Under the pieces are notes generated by a model. That model had not been told where the DNA came from. It did not search any database and saw only the letters and a list, made by a program, of their open reading frames with translations. Source: Histoplasma ohiense (taxonomy: Eukaryota > Ascomycota > Eurotiomycetes > Onygenales > Ajellomycetaceae). From it: DNA of 64,000 nt. The DNA lies in NCBI GenBank assembly GCA_017607445.1, contig JAEVHH010000006.1:3348001-3412000 (forward strand), given 5' to 3'. How positions within the stretch are numbered: position 1 is the stretch's first letter; the number at the start of each line of letters is the position of its first letter. A program made the translations under genes and the position numbers. This document shows, one piece after another, positions 47,561-59,206 of this stretch.

Positions 47561-48610
47561 AAGATGATCTCAATACACACAAGATCTTTTGAAAATCAAT
47601 CTGAATCCTCTACTGTCTCTGATGATCACAATGCATGTTTGCAACAGTTGAATGATCAAATTCATGAACAAGAGCAGCAATTAGCTATTCTGCATGCACA
47701 ACAACAGCTCAACAAGTTGAAAGTGCAGATTCATGAAGATACTCTCATCAAGTCTCAATTAACTCAGAATATTACCACAGAACTGCTGCAAAATCAATCT
47801 GTGAATGATACAGACAATGATAATGAAACACCACTGAGATTAGAGATTAAAAACTATTATTGAGAAAAAAATATATTAGAATTCAAAGATTATAAAAATT
47901 GCATGTTGACTCTCTTTACACATCATCATCAGTATTATTAAAAGAAGAAACATAAGATAAATGATGCTAAACTCTACCTTGACACTCACATTAAGCAGAA
48001 ATGATTGAATTTTGTATCATTGTATGAGAGATATGAAGAAGCAACACTGTTGACTTTTGATGATATACTATCACATCTAGAAATACAAATTAATAATTCA
48101 CAGAATCAGCATCAATTGACAAGTCAAAAGTTTCAAGATACAAAGCAACAAGAATAACAATTGATATATGATTTCTCTAAATATCTCAAAGACTGAGAAT
48201 ACTACTTACCCTCATATAGCAAAGAACAAAGAATGGATAACTTGTGTAGTAAGATATTGAAGATATTACACACAGAACTCAATCATTGAAATCAAGAGTC
48301 TCAGAACTACAAAGAGTTGCTTTGAACTCTACAGACTCTTGAGAAAAATATATCAGAGTGATAACATACTATTCACAAAGAAAGATCTGTGATATTTATA
48401 GAGAATCAGTGTTGTTCTGATAAATCTAGCAACTGTCAGAACAAGAGGAAATGAGAGAAACAAACAAGTTCAACTGAACAAATCAAGAAAGATAAATATA
48501 ACTGAATAAAGAAGTGTTCTCACTGTCATAAAAAAAGTCATATTGCAAATGATTGTTGAATGTTACACTCTGAAAAGCATAATCAAGTTTGATAAGCAAA
48601 AAATCAATAA
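47561..48610 (+). pseudogene. gypsy-3b gag
   Basis: The first ATG in the frame is at 47561 and TAA lies at 48608-48610, giving 349 codons. A Gln-rich coiled-coil-like stretch ('EQEQQLAILHAQQQLNKLKV') lies near 47680-47730, then a capsid-like part with several TGA in place of Trp. The zinc knuckle C-S-H-C-H-K-K-S-H-I-A-N-D-C (C-x2-C-x4-H-x4-C) is intact near 48520-48560. Pol overlaps or follows in the -1 frame. Confidence 0.82.
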
Positions 48611-48649
48611 TCTCAATTGTAGAAGCAGCTGCTGCATTGAGAATATGAA

Positions 48650-51600
48650 CAACTAGACTGCAAGATAAACAGTTATTGACAATGAATACATGAATGCTGA
48701 CAGAAGTGAAATGATTGATGATGTGGACACTAGTGAATTCTGACACAGATGTGAACTTTGTGTCTCACATCTGAGCATCAAAATATTTCTCAAAGATAGA
48801 AGATAAACCAAAAGTAGTGGAAGCAGTTGATAATTATAAGATTAAATCATATGAACAACAAAGAGCTGCAATGAAGATTATCAATGATGAACATATTCTT
48901 CAAGAAGAATTCCACCATTTCAAGAAGACTGACATTAGCAGATATGATATAATTTTGAGCATACTGTGATTGAAAGCTGTGAACTCTGATATCAACTGGG
49001 TGCAAAGATGCTGAATCTATAGAAAAGCATTGAATATTAATCACATACATCTAAATACTGCTAAAGAATTCACAACACTAATTGATGATGGCAATATTAT
49101 ATTCACTGTCTTATCATTACAAGCTGTGAATGCAGCAACTGAGTCAAATATCTCAGATGATTATAAAGATTATCTTGATGTATTCTGAGAAGACATATCT
49201 GACACAGAACACACATCTCACAATCATGTCATAGATCTCAAATCTGATAAGAAACTCTTATATTGATTGATATATAACTTATCACCTCAAGAACTCTCTG
49301 TCCTCTGAGAATACATTGAAAAGACATTAGAAAATAATTGAATACATTCATTCAAGAGTTCAGTCAGTGTGTCAGTGTTATTCACACTGAAGAAAGATGG
49401 AACCCTGCATCTTTGCATGAATTATCAAGAATTGAATGAAATAACAGTCAAGAATTGATATCCACTGCTCTTGATAAGTGAAATACTTGATAGATTAGCA
49501 GATGTCAAAATATATACACAACTGAATCTTAGAGATGCATATCACAGAATTCACATATGAACAGAGGATGAATGAAAAACAGCATTTCAAACACAATATG
49601 AACACTTTGAATATCTAGTCTTATTTTTTGAGCTAACTAATGTCTCTGTGATCTTTCAATCTTATATCAACAAAGCTCTCAGTGATCTTTTAGATGTATA
49701 TTATGTGGCTTATCTTGATAATATTGTAATCTATTCAAACACATTTGATGAGCATATCGTCCATGTTAAGAACATGCTGGAATGGTTAAGACATTGAAGA
49801 CTATATGTCAAACTTAGTAAGTGTATATTCCATGCAACAGAAATTGGATTTTTGATTTTGTAGTTACCACACAGAGCATTACTGTCGAGAAACACTGTGT
49901 TGACACAATTCTAGATTGATCAGAACCACAAACTATAAATGAATTGCAAATATTTCTAGAATTCATCAATTTCTATCATCAATTCATATACAAGTTCTTG
50001 ATAATAACAGCATCGCTGACTGAATTGTTAAAAGATTACAAAACAAAAAGAGAGAAGAATAACACATCTATTTAGTTAGATGAAAACTGCAAGCATACAA
50101 TTTTGCAGTTAAAAGAATGCTTTACAAAAGCATTATTGTTGATTCACTTTGATCCACAGCAAAAACTCCATATAGAAACAGATGAATCTGATGTTGCAAT
50201 CACCACAGTAATATCACAATTAATAGATGATGATCACTGACACTCAATCATATTTTGGTCTAGAAAGCTCACAGAAACAGAAAGACATTATCAAACATAT
50301 GATTTAGAAATGTTGATGATTGTAGAAGCTTTCAGACAATGACATCACTACTTATATGATAGCAGGCACTCAATAACTGTTTTATCTGATCATATCAACC
50401 TCCAGCATTTCATGACAATGAAGCAGCTAAATAAATATCAGATTCACTGAATGGAAATACTCTCAGTATTCAATTTTGAAATAGAGCATCATTCTGAGAA
50501 AAATAATCCCACAGATGCATCAAGTCATCACTCAGATTTTGTAAAACACACAGCTTTCTTGATGAGACTCTCTATTCTGCAAGAGAAGCTGCATAAGAGG
50601 ATCTTTAAATCACTAAAGACAAAAGAAAATACAAAGTTAGATCAATGTATCAAGATGATGTAAAAAGATCTGTAAGCTAATAAAAATTGTTGAGTGAAGA
50701 GATCTATAGTTGTCAATGACAACAACTTCTGCAGAATAAAGAACACATCTATAAATGAGAATAAGATTACAGATATTACAGAGTTAAATCTAGAGACTCT
50801 GATGCCACAGATTCTGATCATCAAAATATTTGAATCTGAGACAGTCTATTGTAAAGAGATAGTCAAATCTATCATTAAACTCTTACTGCAGATTCAGAAT
50901 AGAGACATCAGCACATCTGAACTTCACAGAAGACTAGAGATGAGTGACACTAGTATAGATAATTATTCAATCTGAGCAGTAGATGAAGATGATCTGCTCA
51001 GAAAAGATGATAAAGTCTACATACTGCAAGACAAGACTGTAAGACATGAAATAATGAAAATGAATCATGATGATTTCCAAGATGATCATTTTGAACATGA
51101 CAAAATCATCAAAGCAATCAAATGCAAGTACTTGTGATATGATATGAGTGATGAGATTGCAGAATATGTGAGAACTTGTAATATTTGTCAACACATCAAG
51201 ATACTGCAGCACAAGCTGTACAGATTGCTACAATCACATTCAGTGTCAGATAAGAAATAACATACAATCAGTAGAGACTTTATTGAAGATCTGTCAGATA
51301 ATAAAAAGAGAAGTCAAATCTATAATACTATTATTGTATTTATTGATTTATTCATCAAATGAGTCATAATTGTGCTCACATCTTCAGAAGTAGATGCAGA
51401 AGAACTCACAGACATTATTATATGAAGAATTGTGAAGAACTTTGATCTATCTGTGAACATTATTAACAACTGAGATTCATTAATAAATAGCAAGTTTTGA
51501 TTGACATTATGTTATCTACTTCATGTTCAACAAAAATTATTGACAGCATTCCACCTGCAAATCAACAGCCAGACAGAATGATTGAATCAGATGATTGAAC

Positions 51601-52385
51601 ATTATCTTCACACATACTGCAGCTATCAGCAAGATAATTGGATAGAATGGATTTCTCTGATACAATGAGTATATAATAACACCTTCCACATATTGATAAA
51701 AATGACATCATCTGAAGCAATGATCAGCTGACCAACTGAACTTTGTATAGACATGAAACCCCCAAGCACAGATGTGTCAAAATCAGCAATAGAACAAGTG
51801 GAACAGATGAAGCAAGCAGAGAATAAGATCTGAGAATATCTGAAAGCTGTCAAAGCAGCTGAGAAAAAGTATTACAATCAGCATCACATATCAAAAAACT
51901 TTAAGATTGAGAACTGGGTAATGCTGTGTGCAAAAAATATATTCATATTGCAATTCTCACTCAAACTAGATCATCAATTTTTGAGTCTCTTTCAAATAAT
52001 TGATATTCACAGTACACAGACATACAAACTGAAACTCACACTGCAATATAAAGAAATTCATCTCATATTCCATGTTTTCCTTCTTGAATCATATCACATG
52101 CGCGATGGACAAATCTCACAAGCAGAATCAATAATTATAGATATGCAAGAGAAATGAGAAGTTGAAGCTATACTAGACAAGCATCAGTACCACAGTCAAA
52201 CACAATATCTTGTCAAATAAAAAGATTGTACAGACACAGATAATTCTTGGGAATTCAAGAAAAACTTAATGAACAGTCAGAAGTACTTGAAACAGTTTAA
52301 TAAAATCTATCAGAAGTCAGTCAGTAAATGAAAACAAAGAAGACAATGATGACTGCTGAATATACTTATTTCACTCAGAGATTAA
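48650..52385 (+). pseudogene. gypsy-3b pol (protease, RT, RNase H, integrase, chromodomain)
   Basis: Protease 'LVNSDTDVNFVSHI' is near 48735. RT has Y-L-D-N at 49711-49722 (one base change from Y-L-D-D). RNase H lies at about 50180-50400. The integrase zinc region lies at 51065-51190 ('HDDFQDDHFEHDK', 'CNICQ') and its core at 51270-51560. The chromodomain is near 52155-52290. The frame ends at TAA 52383-52385. Near 49858 one base is missing compared with gypsy-3a at about 27543, a true frameshift, in addition to TGA stops. The 3' end overlaps the stop of the antisense passenger by about 10 bp. Confidence 0.85.
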
Positions 52386-53516
52386 AAAACAGATCTGTCT
52401 CAGCTTGATCAGTGTCATTTGAGAAATTGTCATCAAGACAAATCTGCTTATTATTCTGAATTTTCTCAACTGATGAAGCATGATGTTTCAACAATGACTT
52501 GAGAGCTGCAATCAGCAATGTAATCATCAGAATCTCATCAATCACTGTTTCAGTTGAAGTCTCAGAAGAACTGTCTTATTGAATCTTTCAGATCTTCACA
52601 GCAAAGAATCTAACTGCTGCAGTCACAGCACTCTGCAAAACATTAACATTCAAAACATTTATATCAGCAACAATTAGATTCTCAGCAGTGTTGATAATCA
52701 TCTGAGTCAATTCAACAGCATCTGCTGACATCTAATAGAAGGTTAATGTTATATACTGTAAAAACATCTGTTTTGAATAATAACTTATCAGAATGTAGAT
52801 GTGCTTTGTCACTGAGCAGTGCTTGCATTTTTTGCATCAACTCTCAGCAGACTCACAATGATGGCAGAGAGATGTTGTCAAATGTTGAATACAACAACAG
52901 CAATATACTGCTGTATTTCTTTCTAACATTTCAATGAGACTGTCTGCTTTCTCATTTTCATCTACATTATCAGTCAACTCAAATAATGTACCAAGATCTT
53001 GACTCAGTAAGAATGACATCAATGTAATAGCAGAATGTGAAAATGTGCTTTCTGAAACACTGCTATGATTGAATGTCATACTCTGCTGTGACAACAGATT
53101 ATCAGAGTTTATATAGAATTCTAGAACTTCATCTGCATTCTCATAGATCTGCACATCAAGTACAAATCTCACAACAGCAGTTTGATATGTGACAAATCTC
53201 TCATTCAGAACTTTGTCAGAGAGCAGCATCTTGTGAAATTCATCAATCAAAGATTGATCAATTTCATGAAAGCACTCAGACATCTATAATCCATTAGTAT
53301 TCAAAACAATCTCAGTTTAAGAAAACTTACAGCAGCACAACTTCTATTTGATATATGACAGACATGACAGCATGTTCATTCATCATTCACAAAGCAAGAA
53401 TATACTGAAGGATTCTGCAATCTCTCCAGACAATCCAAGCAAATGCTCTCAATGACAGACAGCATATCACTCTTCATAGACTCTGAATCAGCAACAGAAA
53501 CAGCTGGTTCTGACAT
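52375..53516 (-). pseudogene. Antisense passenger gene of gypsy-3b: three-exon Cys-rich protein
   Basis: It is convergent to pol. Exon 1 is 53516-53331 (62 codons), exon 2 is 53283-52789 (165 codons) and exon 3 is 52731-52375 (118 codons plus TGA). All introns are phase 0. Intron 1 (47 bp) has GTAAGT, a TACTAAT branch site and TAG; intron 2 (57 bp) has ATTAACC and TAG, with the donor changed to ATAAGT. Exon 1 contains C-x2-C-x11-C-x7-CC-x2-C-x6-C ('CLDCLERLQNPSVYSC' onward). Exon 2 is a 148-codon open run ending in a second Cys-rich patch ('CHHCESAES', then CKKC). No known family or function can be assigned; metal binding is inferred. Four premature stops break it. Confidence 0.7.
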
Positions 53517-54059
53517 TCTATCATAACTTTAATTAGTATCAAGACCTTGTTCAAAGGAGAAGGAGAAGCAAAAGCAACAAGACAGAAAAACAGATATTGA
53601 AGATTGAAATCAATATTGCAATATTGATCAAAAAGATTGCAACAACACAAAACTCAACCCAAAATGAAAAACACAATCACACAATCAAAACTTCAAATTT
53701 CACAATAAAAATTGTATAGAAAGATACAGTGTACTTTGTTTGATAAATTGACATATTTTTTTTAAATAAAAAATCATTGAAGATGATGGTGATGATGATT
53801 TTATTAGAGTACAATTTTTTGGTGTAAAAGTCAAAGAAAAGAAATTCAGAAGTTGTGTTTAAATCATGATTGAACTGCAATGACATCAGAGATGGAAAAA
53901 CATTCTTCTGAAACAGCAACACTTTGAAATTAATCTCAACAATTAATTCAGTCTGATTCTGTGAACTTTATACAATATCAACCACACAGCACATATTACA
54001 AATTTCACACATTGCAGTAAGAAGCTCTGAGAACCAGGTCTTTGAAGAAGAGAGATAAT
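53517..54059. other. gypsy-3b region upstream of the passenger gene
   Basis: These 540 bp between the passenger start and the 3' LTR contain no supported gene. The part at about 53677-54059 is conserved, reversed, at 16562-16887, so it is a fixed part of gypsy-3. The open frame at 53922-53677 is not clearly coding. Its position suggests it holds the passenger promoter; that is inference. Confidence 0.5.
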
Positions 54060-56566
54060 TGTAATAGATGCAATGAAGATATCTATATTAGAAAATAGCT
54101 ATATAGCAATAGAAGAACACAGAACACATCAGAATTAATAAGAAGAGATATAGTGCATGGCATTATAGACAGCTGTAGAGTATGATGATCATCTATATAA
54201 TGCTCACTGATATCTGTAGATATTAGAAGATCAGTGATTAGTTTTGAATAATAGAGATTGCTATCTTCTTAACATTCTATGTGTGTACTTCACACTACTT
54301 CCATAATTATATCTACAATCATCTCTTACATTGATTCACTTTGATCCACAGTGAAAACTCTGTATAGAAATGGACAGATCTGATGTTGCAATTGCTGCAG
54401 TAATATCACAATTAATGAATGATGATTACTGATACTCAATCACATTTTGGTCTAGAAAGCTCACAGAAACAGAAAGATGTTATCAAATATATAATCTAGA
54501 AATGTTGCTGATTGTAGAAGCTTTCAGATAATGATGTCACTATCTATATAATAACAGACACTCAATAACTGTTTTATCTGATTATGTCAATCTTCAGTGC
54601 TTCATGACAACAAAGCAGCTAAATGAATGTCAGATTTATTGAATGGAAATACTTTCAGTGTTCAATTTTGAAATAGAGCACAGTTCTGAGAAAAATAATC
54701 CTGCAGATGTATCAAGTTGTTGCTCAGATTTTGTAAAACATACAACTCTTTTGATGAGACTCTCTATTCTGCAAGAGAAGCTGTGTAAGAGGATCTTTAA
54801 ATCACTAAAGACAAAAGAAAATACAAAATTAGATTAATATATCAAGATGATGTGAAAAGATCTGTAAGCTAATGAAAATTATTGAGTGAAGAGATCTGTA
54901 GTTGTTGATGACAACAATCTCTGCAGAATAAAGAATGCATCTGTGAATGAGAATGAGATTGCAGATGTTATGAGATTAGATCTAGAGACTCTGATATCAC
55001 AGATTCTAGCTGTCAAAGTATTTGAGTCTGAGACAGTTTATTGTGAAGAGATAGCTGAATCTATCATTGAACTCTTACTGTAGATTCAGAATAGAGACAC
55101 TGATATATCTAAACTTTGTAGAAGACTAGAGATGAATGATGCTAGTGTAGATAATTGTTTAATCTGAGTAGTAGATAAAGATGATCTGCTCAGAAAAGAT
55201 GATAAAGTCTATATACTGCAAAACAAGACTATAAGACATGAAATAATGAAAATGAATCATGATGATTTCCAAGATGATCATTTTGAATGTGACAAAATCA
55301 TTGAAGTGATCAAACACAAGTATTTGTGGCATGATATGAGTGATGAGATTGCAGAATATGTGAGAACTTGTGATGTTTGTCAATATATCAAGATACCACA
55401 GCACAAGCTGTATGGATTGCTACAATCACATTCAGTATCAGATAAAAAATGACATATAATTAGCATGAACTTTATTGAAGATCTGTCAGATAATAAAAAA
55501 AGAAGTCAAATCTATAATACTATTGTTGTATTTGTTGATTTATTCATCAAATGAGTTATAATTGTGCTCATATCTTCAGAGCTAGATGCAGAAGAACTTG
55601 CAGATATTATTGTATGAAAAATTGTGAAGAACTTTGATCTATCTGTGAACATTATTAGTAACTGAGATTCATTAATAAATAGCAAATTTTGATTGATATT
55701 ATGTTATCTGCTTCATATTCAATGAAAATTATCAACAGTATTCCACCTGCAAACCGACAGTCAGATAGAATGATTGAATCAGATGATTGAACATTATCTT
55801 CACACATATTGCAGCTATCAGCAAGATAATTGGATAGAATGAATTCCTCTGACACAATGAACATATAACAACATCTTTCACACATCAATAAAAATGACAT
55901 CATCTGAAGCAATGATCAGTCAATCAACTGAACTTCATATAGACATGAAATCTTCAAGCATGAGTATGTCAAAATTGATGATGAAATAAGTGAAACAGAT
56001 GAAGTAAGTGAAGAACAAGATCCGAGAATGTCTGAAAGCTGTCAAAGCAGCTGAGAAAAAGTATTATAATCAGCATCATATATCAAAAAGCTTTAAGATA
56101 GAAGACTGAATAATACTGTGTGTAAAAAATATATTCATCTTGCAATTCTCATTCAAACTAGATCATTGATTTTTGAGTCTCTTTTAAATAATTGATATCT
56201 GTGATATGCAGATGTACAAACTGAAACTTATGCTGTAATATAAAGAAATTCATTCTGTATTTCATGTTTCTCTTCTCAAATCATATCATACATATGATGG
56301 ACAAATTCTGTAAGCAGAACTGATAATTATAGATGTGTAAGAGAAATGAAAAGTTGAAGCTATATTGAACAAACATCAGTATCACAGTCAAACACAATAT
56401 CTTGTCAAATGAAAAGATTGTACAGATGCAGATAATTCTTGAAAATCTGAGAAAAACTTGATAAACAGTCAGAATTACTTGAAACAGTTTAATAAAATTT
56501 ATCAGAAATCAGTCAGTAAATAAAAATGAAGAAGATGATGATGACTGCTGAATATATTTATTTCAC

Positions 56567-57159
56567 TCAGAGATTAAAAAACAGATCTGTCTCAGCTTAA
56601 TCAGTGTCATTTGAAAAATTGTCATCAAGACAAATCTGCTTATTATCTCAGATTTTCTCAACTGACAAAACACAATGTTTCAATGATAACTTGAACACTG
56701 CAATCAGCAATGTAATCACTGAGATCTTATCAATCACTGTTTCAGTTGAAGTTTCAGAAGAACTGTCTTGTTGAATCTTCTGAATCTTCACAGCAAAGAA
56801 TTTAATCATCACAGTCACAGTGTTCTGCAAAATGTTAATGTTTGAAGTGTTCACATCAGCAACAATTAGATTCTCAGCAGTGTTGATAATCATCTGAGTC
56901 AATTCAATAGCATCTGCTGACATCTAATGTGAGTTAATGTTATATACTGTAAAAACATCTATTTTGAATAATAACTTATTAGAATGCAAGTGTGCTTTGT
57001 CACTGAGCAGTGCTTGCATTTTTTATATCAATTCTCAGCAGACTCACAATGATGATGAAGGGATGTTGTCAAATATTGAATACAATGACTGCAATATGCT
57101 ACTGTGTTTCTTTCTAACACTTCAATGAGATCATCCACTTCCTTAAATTCATCTACATT
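56567..57159 (-). pseudogene. Antisense passenger gene of gypsy-3a, exon 3 and part of exon 2
   Basis: Exon 3 (56923-56567) starts 'MSADAIELTQMI', has the same length as in gypsy-3b (118 codons plus TGA) and is open to about 56648. The 56 bp intron has an ATAAGT donor, mutated at the same base as in gypsy-3b. Exon 2 (56980-57159) keeps 'LERNTVAYCSHCIQ' and 'CKHCSVTKHTC' but is cut off at about 57160 by the gypsy-2b fragment; exon 1 is absent. In gypsy-3b codon 47 of exon 3 is TGA where here it is CAG, which shows that the two copies mutated independently. Confidence 0.7.
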
Positions 57160-58179
57160 CAAACACAAATTCAGAAAAAAGAAAAGAGAGAAAATGGGAA
57201 AAAAGAAATAAAAATCAAAGAGAAACACTTATGAGTTTACAGAATCTTTCTGCAGAGACACAAGCCTCACAACACTTCTGAGTATTTGATTCCAACTCAC
57301 ATCAAAAGTCAACATCTCTCAGATTGAAGGCACAATGTTCACACAGAATTCAACTGTTGTGCATCATGTGATTAGAGCTAAATCTAGAGCAATATAACAA
57401 GTGAAAAGCAAATGATGCTATATGGAAACAAGCTAGTGATGCATATGACCACACTAATAATGCCACTGGCGGAGAACATCAGCAATAATACACAATAAGT
57501 GTCAATCTGAGAACAACTTACTTAAAATCAGAATAGTCAAAAGAGCTCATATCAATGAAAAGAGAAAGGAAGAGAGAACTGATGAAAATTTAAAAAAATT
57601 TTTTATTGAAGATGAAAAATCACAGCAGAAAGACAAGAAGTTTTGATGATGATTAAGTTAAAAAAAAAGAGAAATCTTCATAAAGAAAGAAATTCTTTTT
57701 GCTTCTCTGCACACAATCTCTGACAATCAAAGAATCCACCAATTTCATCTCATTAAGAAATCAATAACAACATGTATACAAGCTATCTAGAGGATATGAT
57801 CAATACACTGCTATCAACAAACAGCACTTATAATACAGAAATACAATTATCTACTAGCAAGCAATCTATACAATCACTGAAAACAGCTCTTATAAAAAAG
57901 AGGGACAATTGTAATACACTCATTTATTATTTTCTTATTGTATATTATCTTCACTTATTCTTATCTCTTTTCATTATACTCTCATTACTGCTATTTCTAT
58001 ATGTATATATATATTGATGTATATATTTCACACATCTTCTTTCTCTTTCTTTTCTTTCTTAGTGATTAGCTACACTACATTATGCTACTATACTACACTC
58101 TACAATATACTACTATTATCTCCACTACACTATAAACTATCTTCTACTGTTACTCTTCACACTGTCACTACATCTTACA
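57160..58179 (+). mobile_element. gypsy-2b fragment: 3' internal end and 3' LTR
   Basis: It matches gypsy-2a from about 39160 to the end of the 3' LTR. The LTR is 57910-58179 (270 bp, with a 7 bp insertion TATTGTA-like near 57938 relative to 263 bp) and ends CATCTTACA. The left edge lies inside the gypsy-3a passenger gene. No target duplication can be tested because the 5' part is missing. Confidence 0.85.
57233..57550 (-). pseudogene. Antisense passenger gene of gypsy-2b, exons 1-2
   Basis: Exon 1 (57550-57522, 29 bp) encodes 'MSSFDYSDF'. The intron (57521-57384, 138 bp) has GTAAGT and CTCTAG. Exon 2 (57383-57233, 151 bp) contains C-x2-C-x10-C-x8-CC-x2-C-x6-C, including 'CEHCAFNLRDVDF' and 'QKCCEACVSAERFC', so the last Cys, replaced by Tyr in gypsy-2a, is present here. 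The next donor is ATAAGT where GTAAGT is expected. Exon lengths and frame match the gypsy-2a copy. Later exons are lost at the fragment edge. Function unknown. Confidence 0.65.
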
Positions 58180-59206
58180 ATATGTATATAAATTATCAAA
58201 AACTCTTTCAATATTTTTTATATACTGTATAAGAAATACTGTGAGACTGTCATCTGTCTGAGAATTTTTATTAAAGTTATATAAACTATTTAATAACAAT
58301 ACAGCTGATACAAAGTATTTCTGTAGATTTATTTAAAACTACAACTCTGTTCTGATATTTATACTTTTTAAATATAGACAGAATTCATATCTTAATTATC
58401 TGACTACTAAAAATCTGATATTATTTCAAATATAAAGAAATTTTTATCATCTGTAAGAGCTGTTAAAATCTGAATCAGATAAGAATATTTGTTTTATATA
58501 TAAATATAAATTTATAATCTGTAATTTAATATAAATATTATAAAAATCTTGATGTTCTCAAATCTAAACAGCTGTTTGAATCAATGTTGATTAGAATATA
58601 AACAATTGAATATCAAAAATATAAATTATTTTATATATATTTATTGATCTGATTAGAGAACTCTGAGTGATTTTTGCAGTTTGAAATAATTGATGAAATT
58701 ATATTTGCAGAGCTATTAAACACTGCTGAGAATATAGATAGATTGAATGAATTGATCTATAAATTCATAATTCATAATTCATAATTCATATAATACTAAT
58801 ATAATAAGTCTCTATTATAAGAATAACAGATGTACAAAATGTTTTTTTCAAAGCTTTTCAGAGTACTATAGCTGTTGAAGAGAATGATTATTCTCTGTAC
58901 AGACAGCAGTATAATTCATCTATCTTCTTCAAATATACTATCAACAACAGTGAGATTGTAATTGACAACTGATGAATTGTTTCATACAATCTCTATTTTA
59001 TTTATATATATAAAGCTTATATAAACATTGAGGTCTGCATCTCTGTTGAAGTCATTAAATATATCAACAAATATGTCTACAAGGGTCTGGACTGCACTAC
59101 CCTCTGTATCATTGATCTCATTATGTTCGCCCGAGGGATTAAACAGCGCGTTTTCAAGCTGGATAAGCGAGCGCAAGCGAGCGATTGCGGCTTGTATATG
59201 AGAATG
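58180..59206 (-). repeat. Repeat D, copy 2 (unclassified, with a conserved coding end)
   Basis: The left part (58185-58540) and the right part (59085-59168) match repeat D copy 1 at 15505-16290. On the minus strand from 59206 a frame reads 'AIARLRSLIQLENALFNPSG' and then 'VQTLVDIFVDIFNDFNRDAD'. This suggests an alpha-helical protein end; I do not recognise the family. The last 80 bp (59128-59206) are rich in CpG ('gcgagcgcaagcgagcgatt'), while the rest is AT-rich. A short (AATTCAT)n run lies at 58768-58792. Confidence 0.55.

Larger units (their letters stand above)
47207..54330 (+). mobile_element. gypsy-3b: complete Ty3/gypsy element inserted in gypsy-3a
   Basis: LTRs 47207-47477 and 54060-54330 are both 271 bp and start TGTAATAG and end CTCTTACA. 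The duplication TTGAT lies at 47202-47206 and 54331-54335. Order: gag, pol with chromodomain, a convergent antisense passenger gene, about 540 bp upstream of that gene, a purine-rich 'agaagagagataat' and the 3' LTR. The 5' LTR keeps CpG (near 47217 and 47253) that the 3' LTR has lost. It inserted in a relative of the same family. Confidence 0.96.
27166..56577 (+). pseudogene. gypsy-3a pol, in three pieces
   Basis: RT occupies 27166-27655 ('SEILDRLADVKIYMQLNLRD' and a catalytic box Y-L-D-N near 27404). The RT/RNase H connection lies at 47030-47206. RNase H, the integrase zinc region ('HDDFQDDHFECDKI' and 'CDVCQ', 55250-55385), the integrase core and the chromodomain occupy 54331 to about 56577. 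It aligns with gypsy-3b pol throughout. Stops are mainly TGA. It is inactive because of these stops, the 5' deletion and two insertions. Confidence 0.8.
27056..57159 (+). mobile_element. gypsy-3a: outermost host element of the nest, in three pieces
   Basis: Three pieces join in register: 27056-27655, 47025-47206 and 54331-57159, all matching gypsy-3b. Gaps are gypsy-1c (duplication TTTGT at 27651-27655 and 47025-47029) and gypsy-3b (duplication TTGAT at 47202-47206 and 54331-54335). The left piece has an internal deletion of about 1.16 kb (junction near 27166, compare 48312 with 49477) and starts next to a SINE, so its 5' LTR and most of gag are missing. The right end is cut near 57160 inside its antisense passenger gene, where a gypsy-2 fragment begins. 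Confidence 0.88.
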
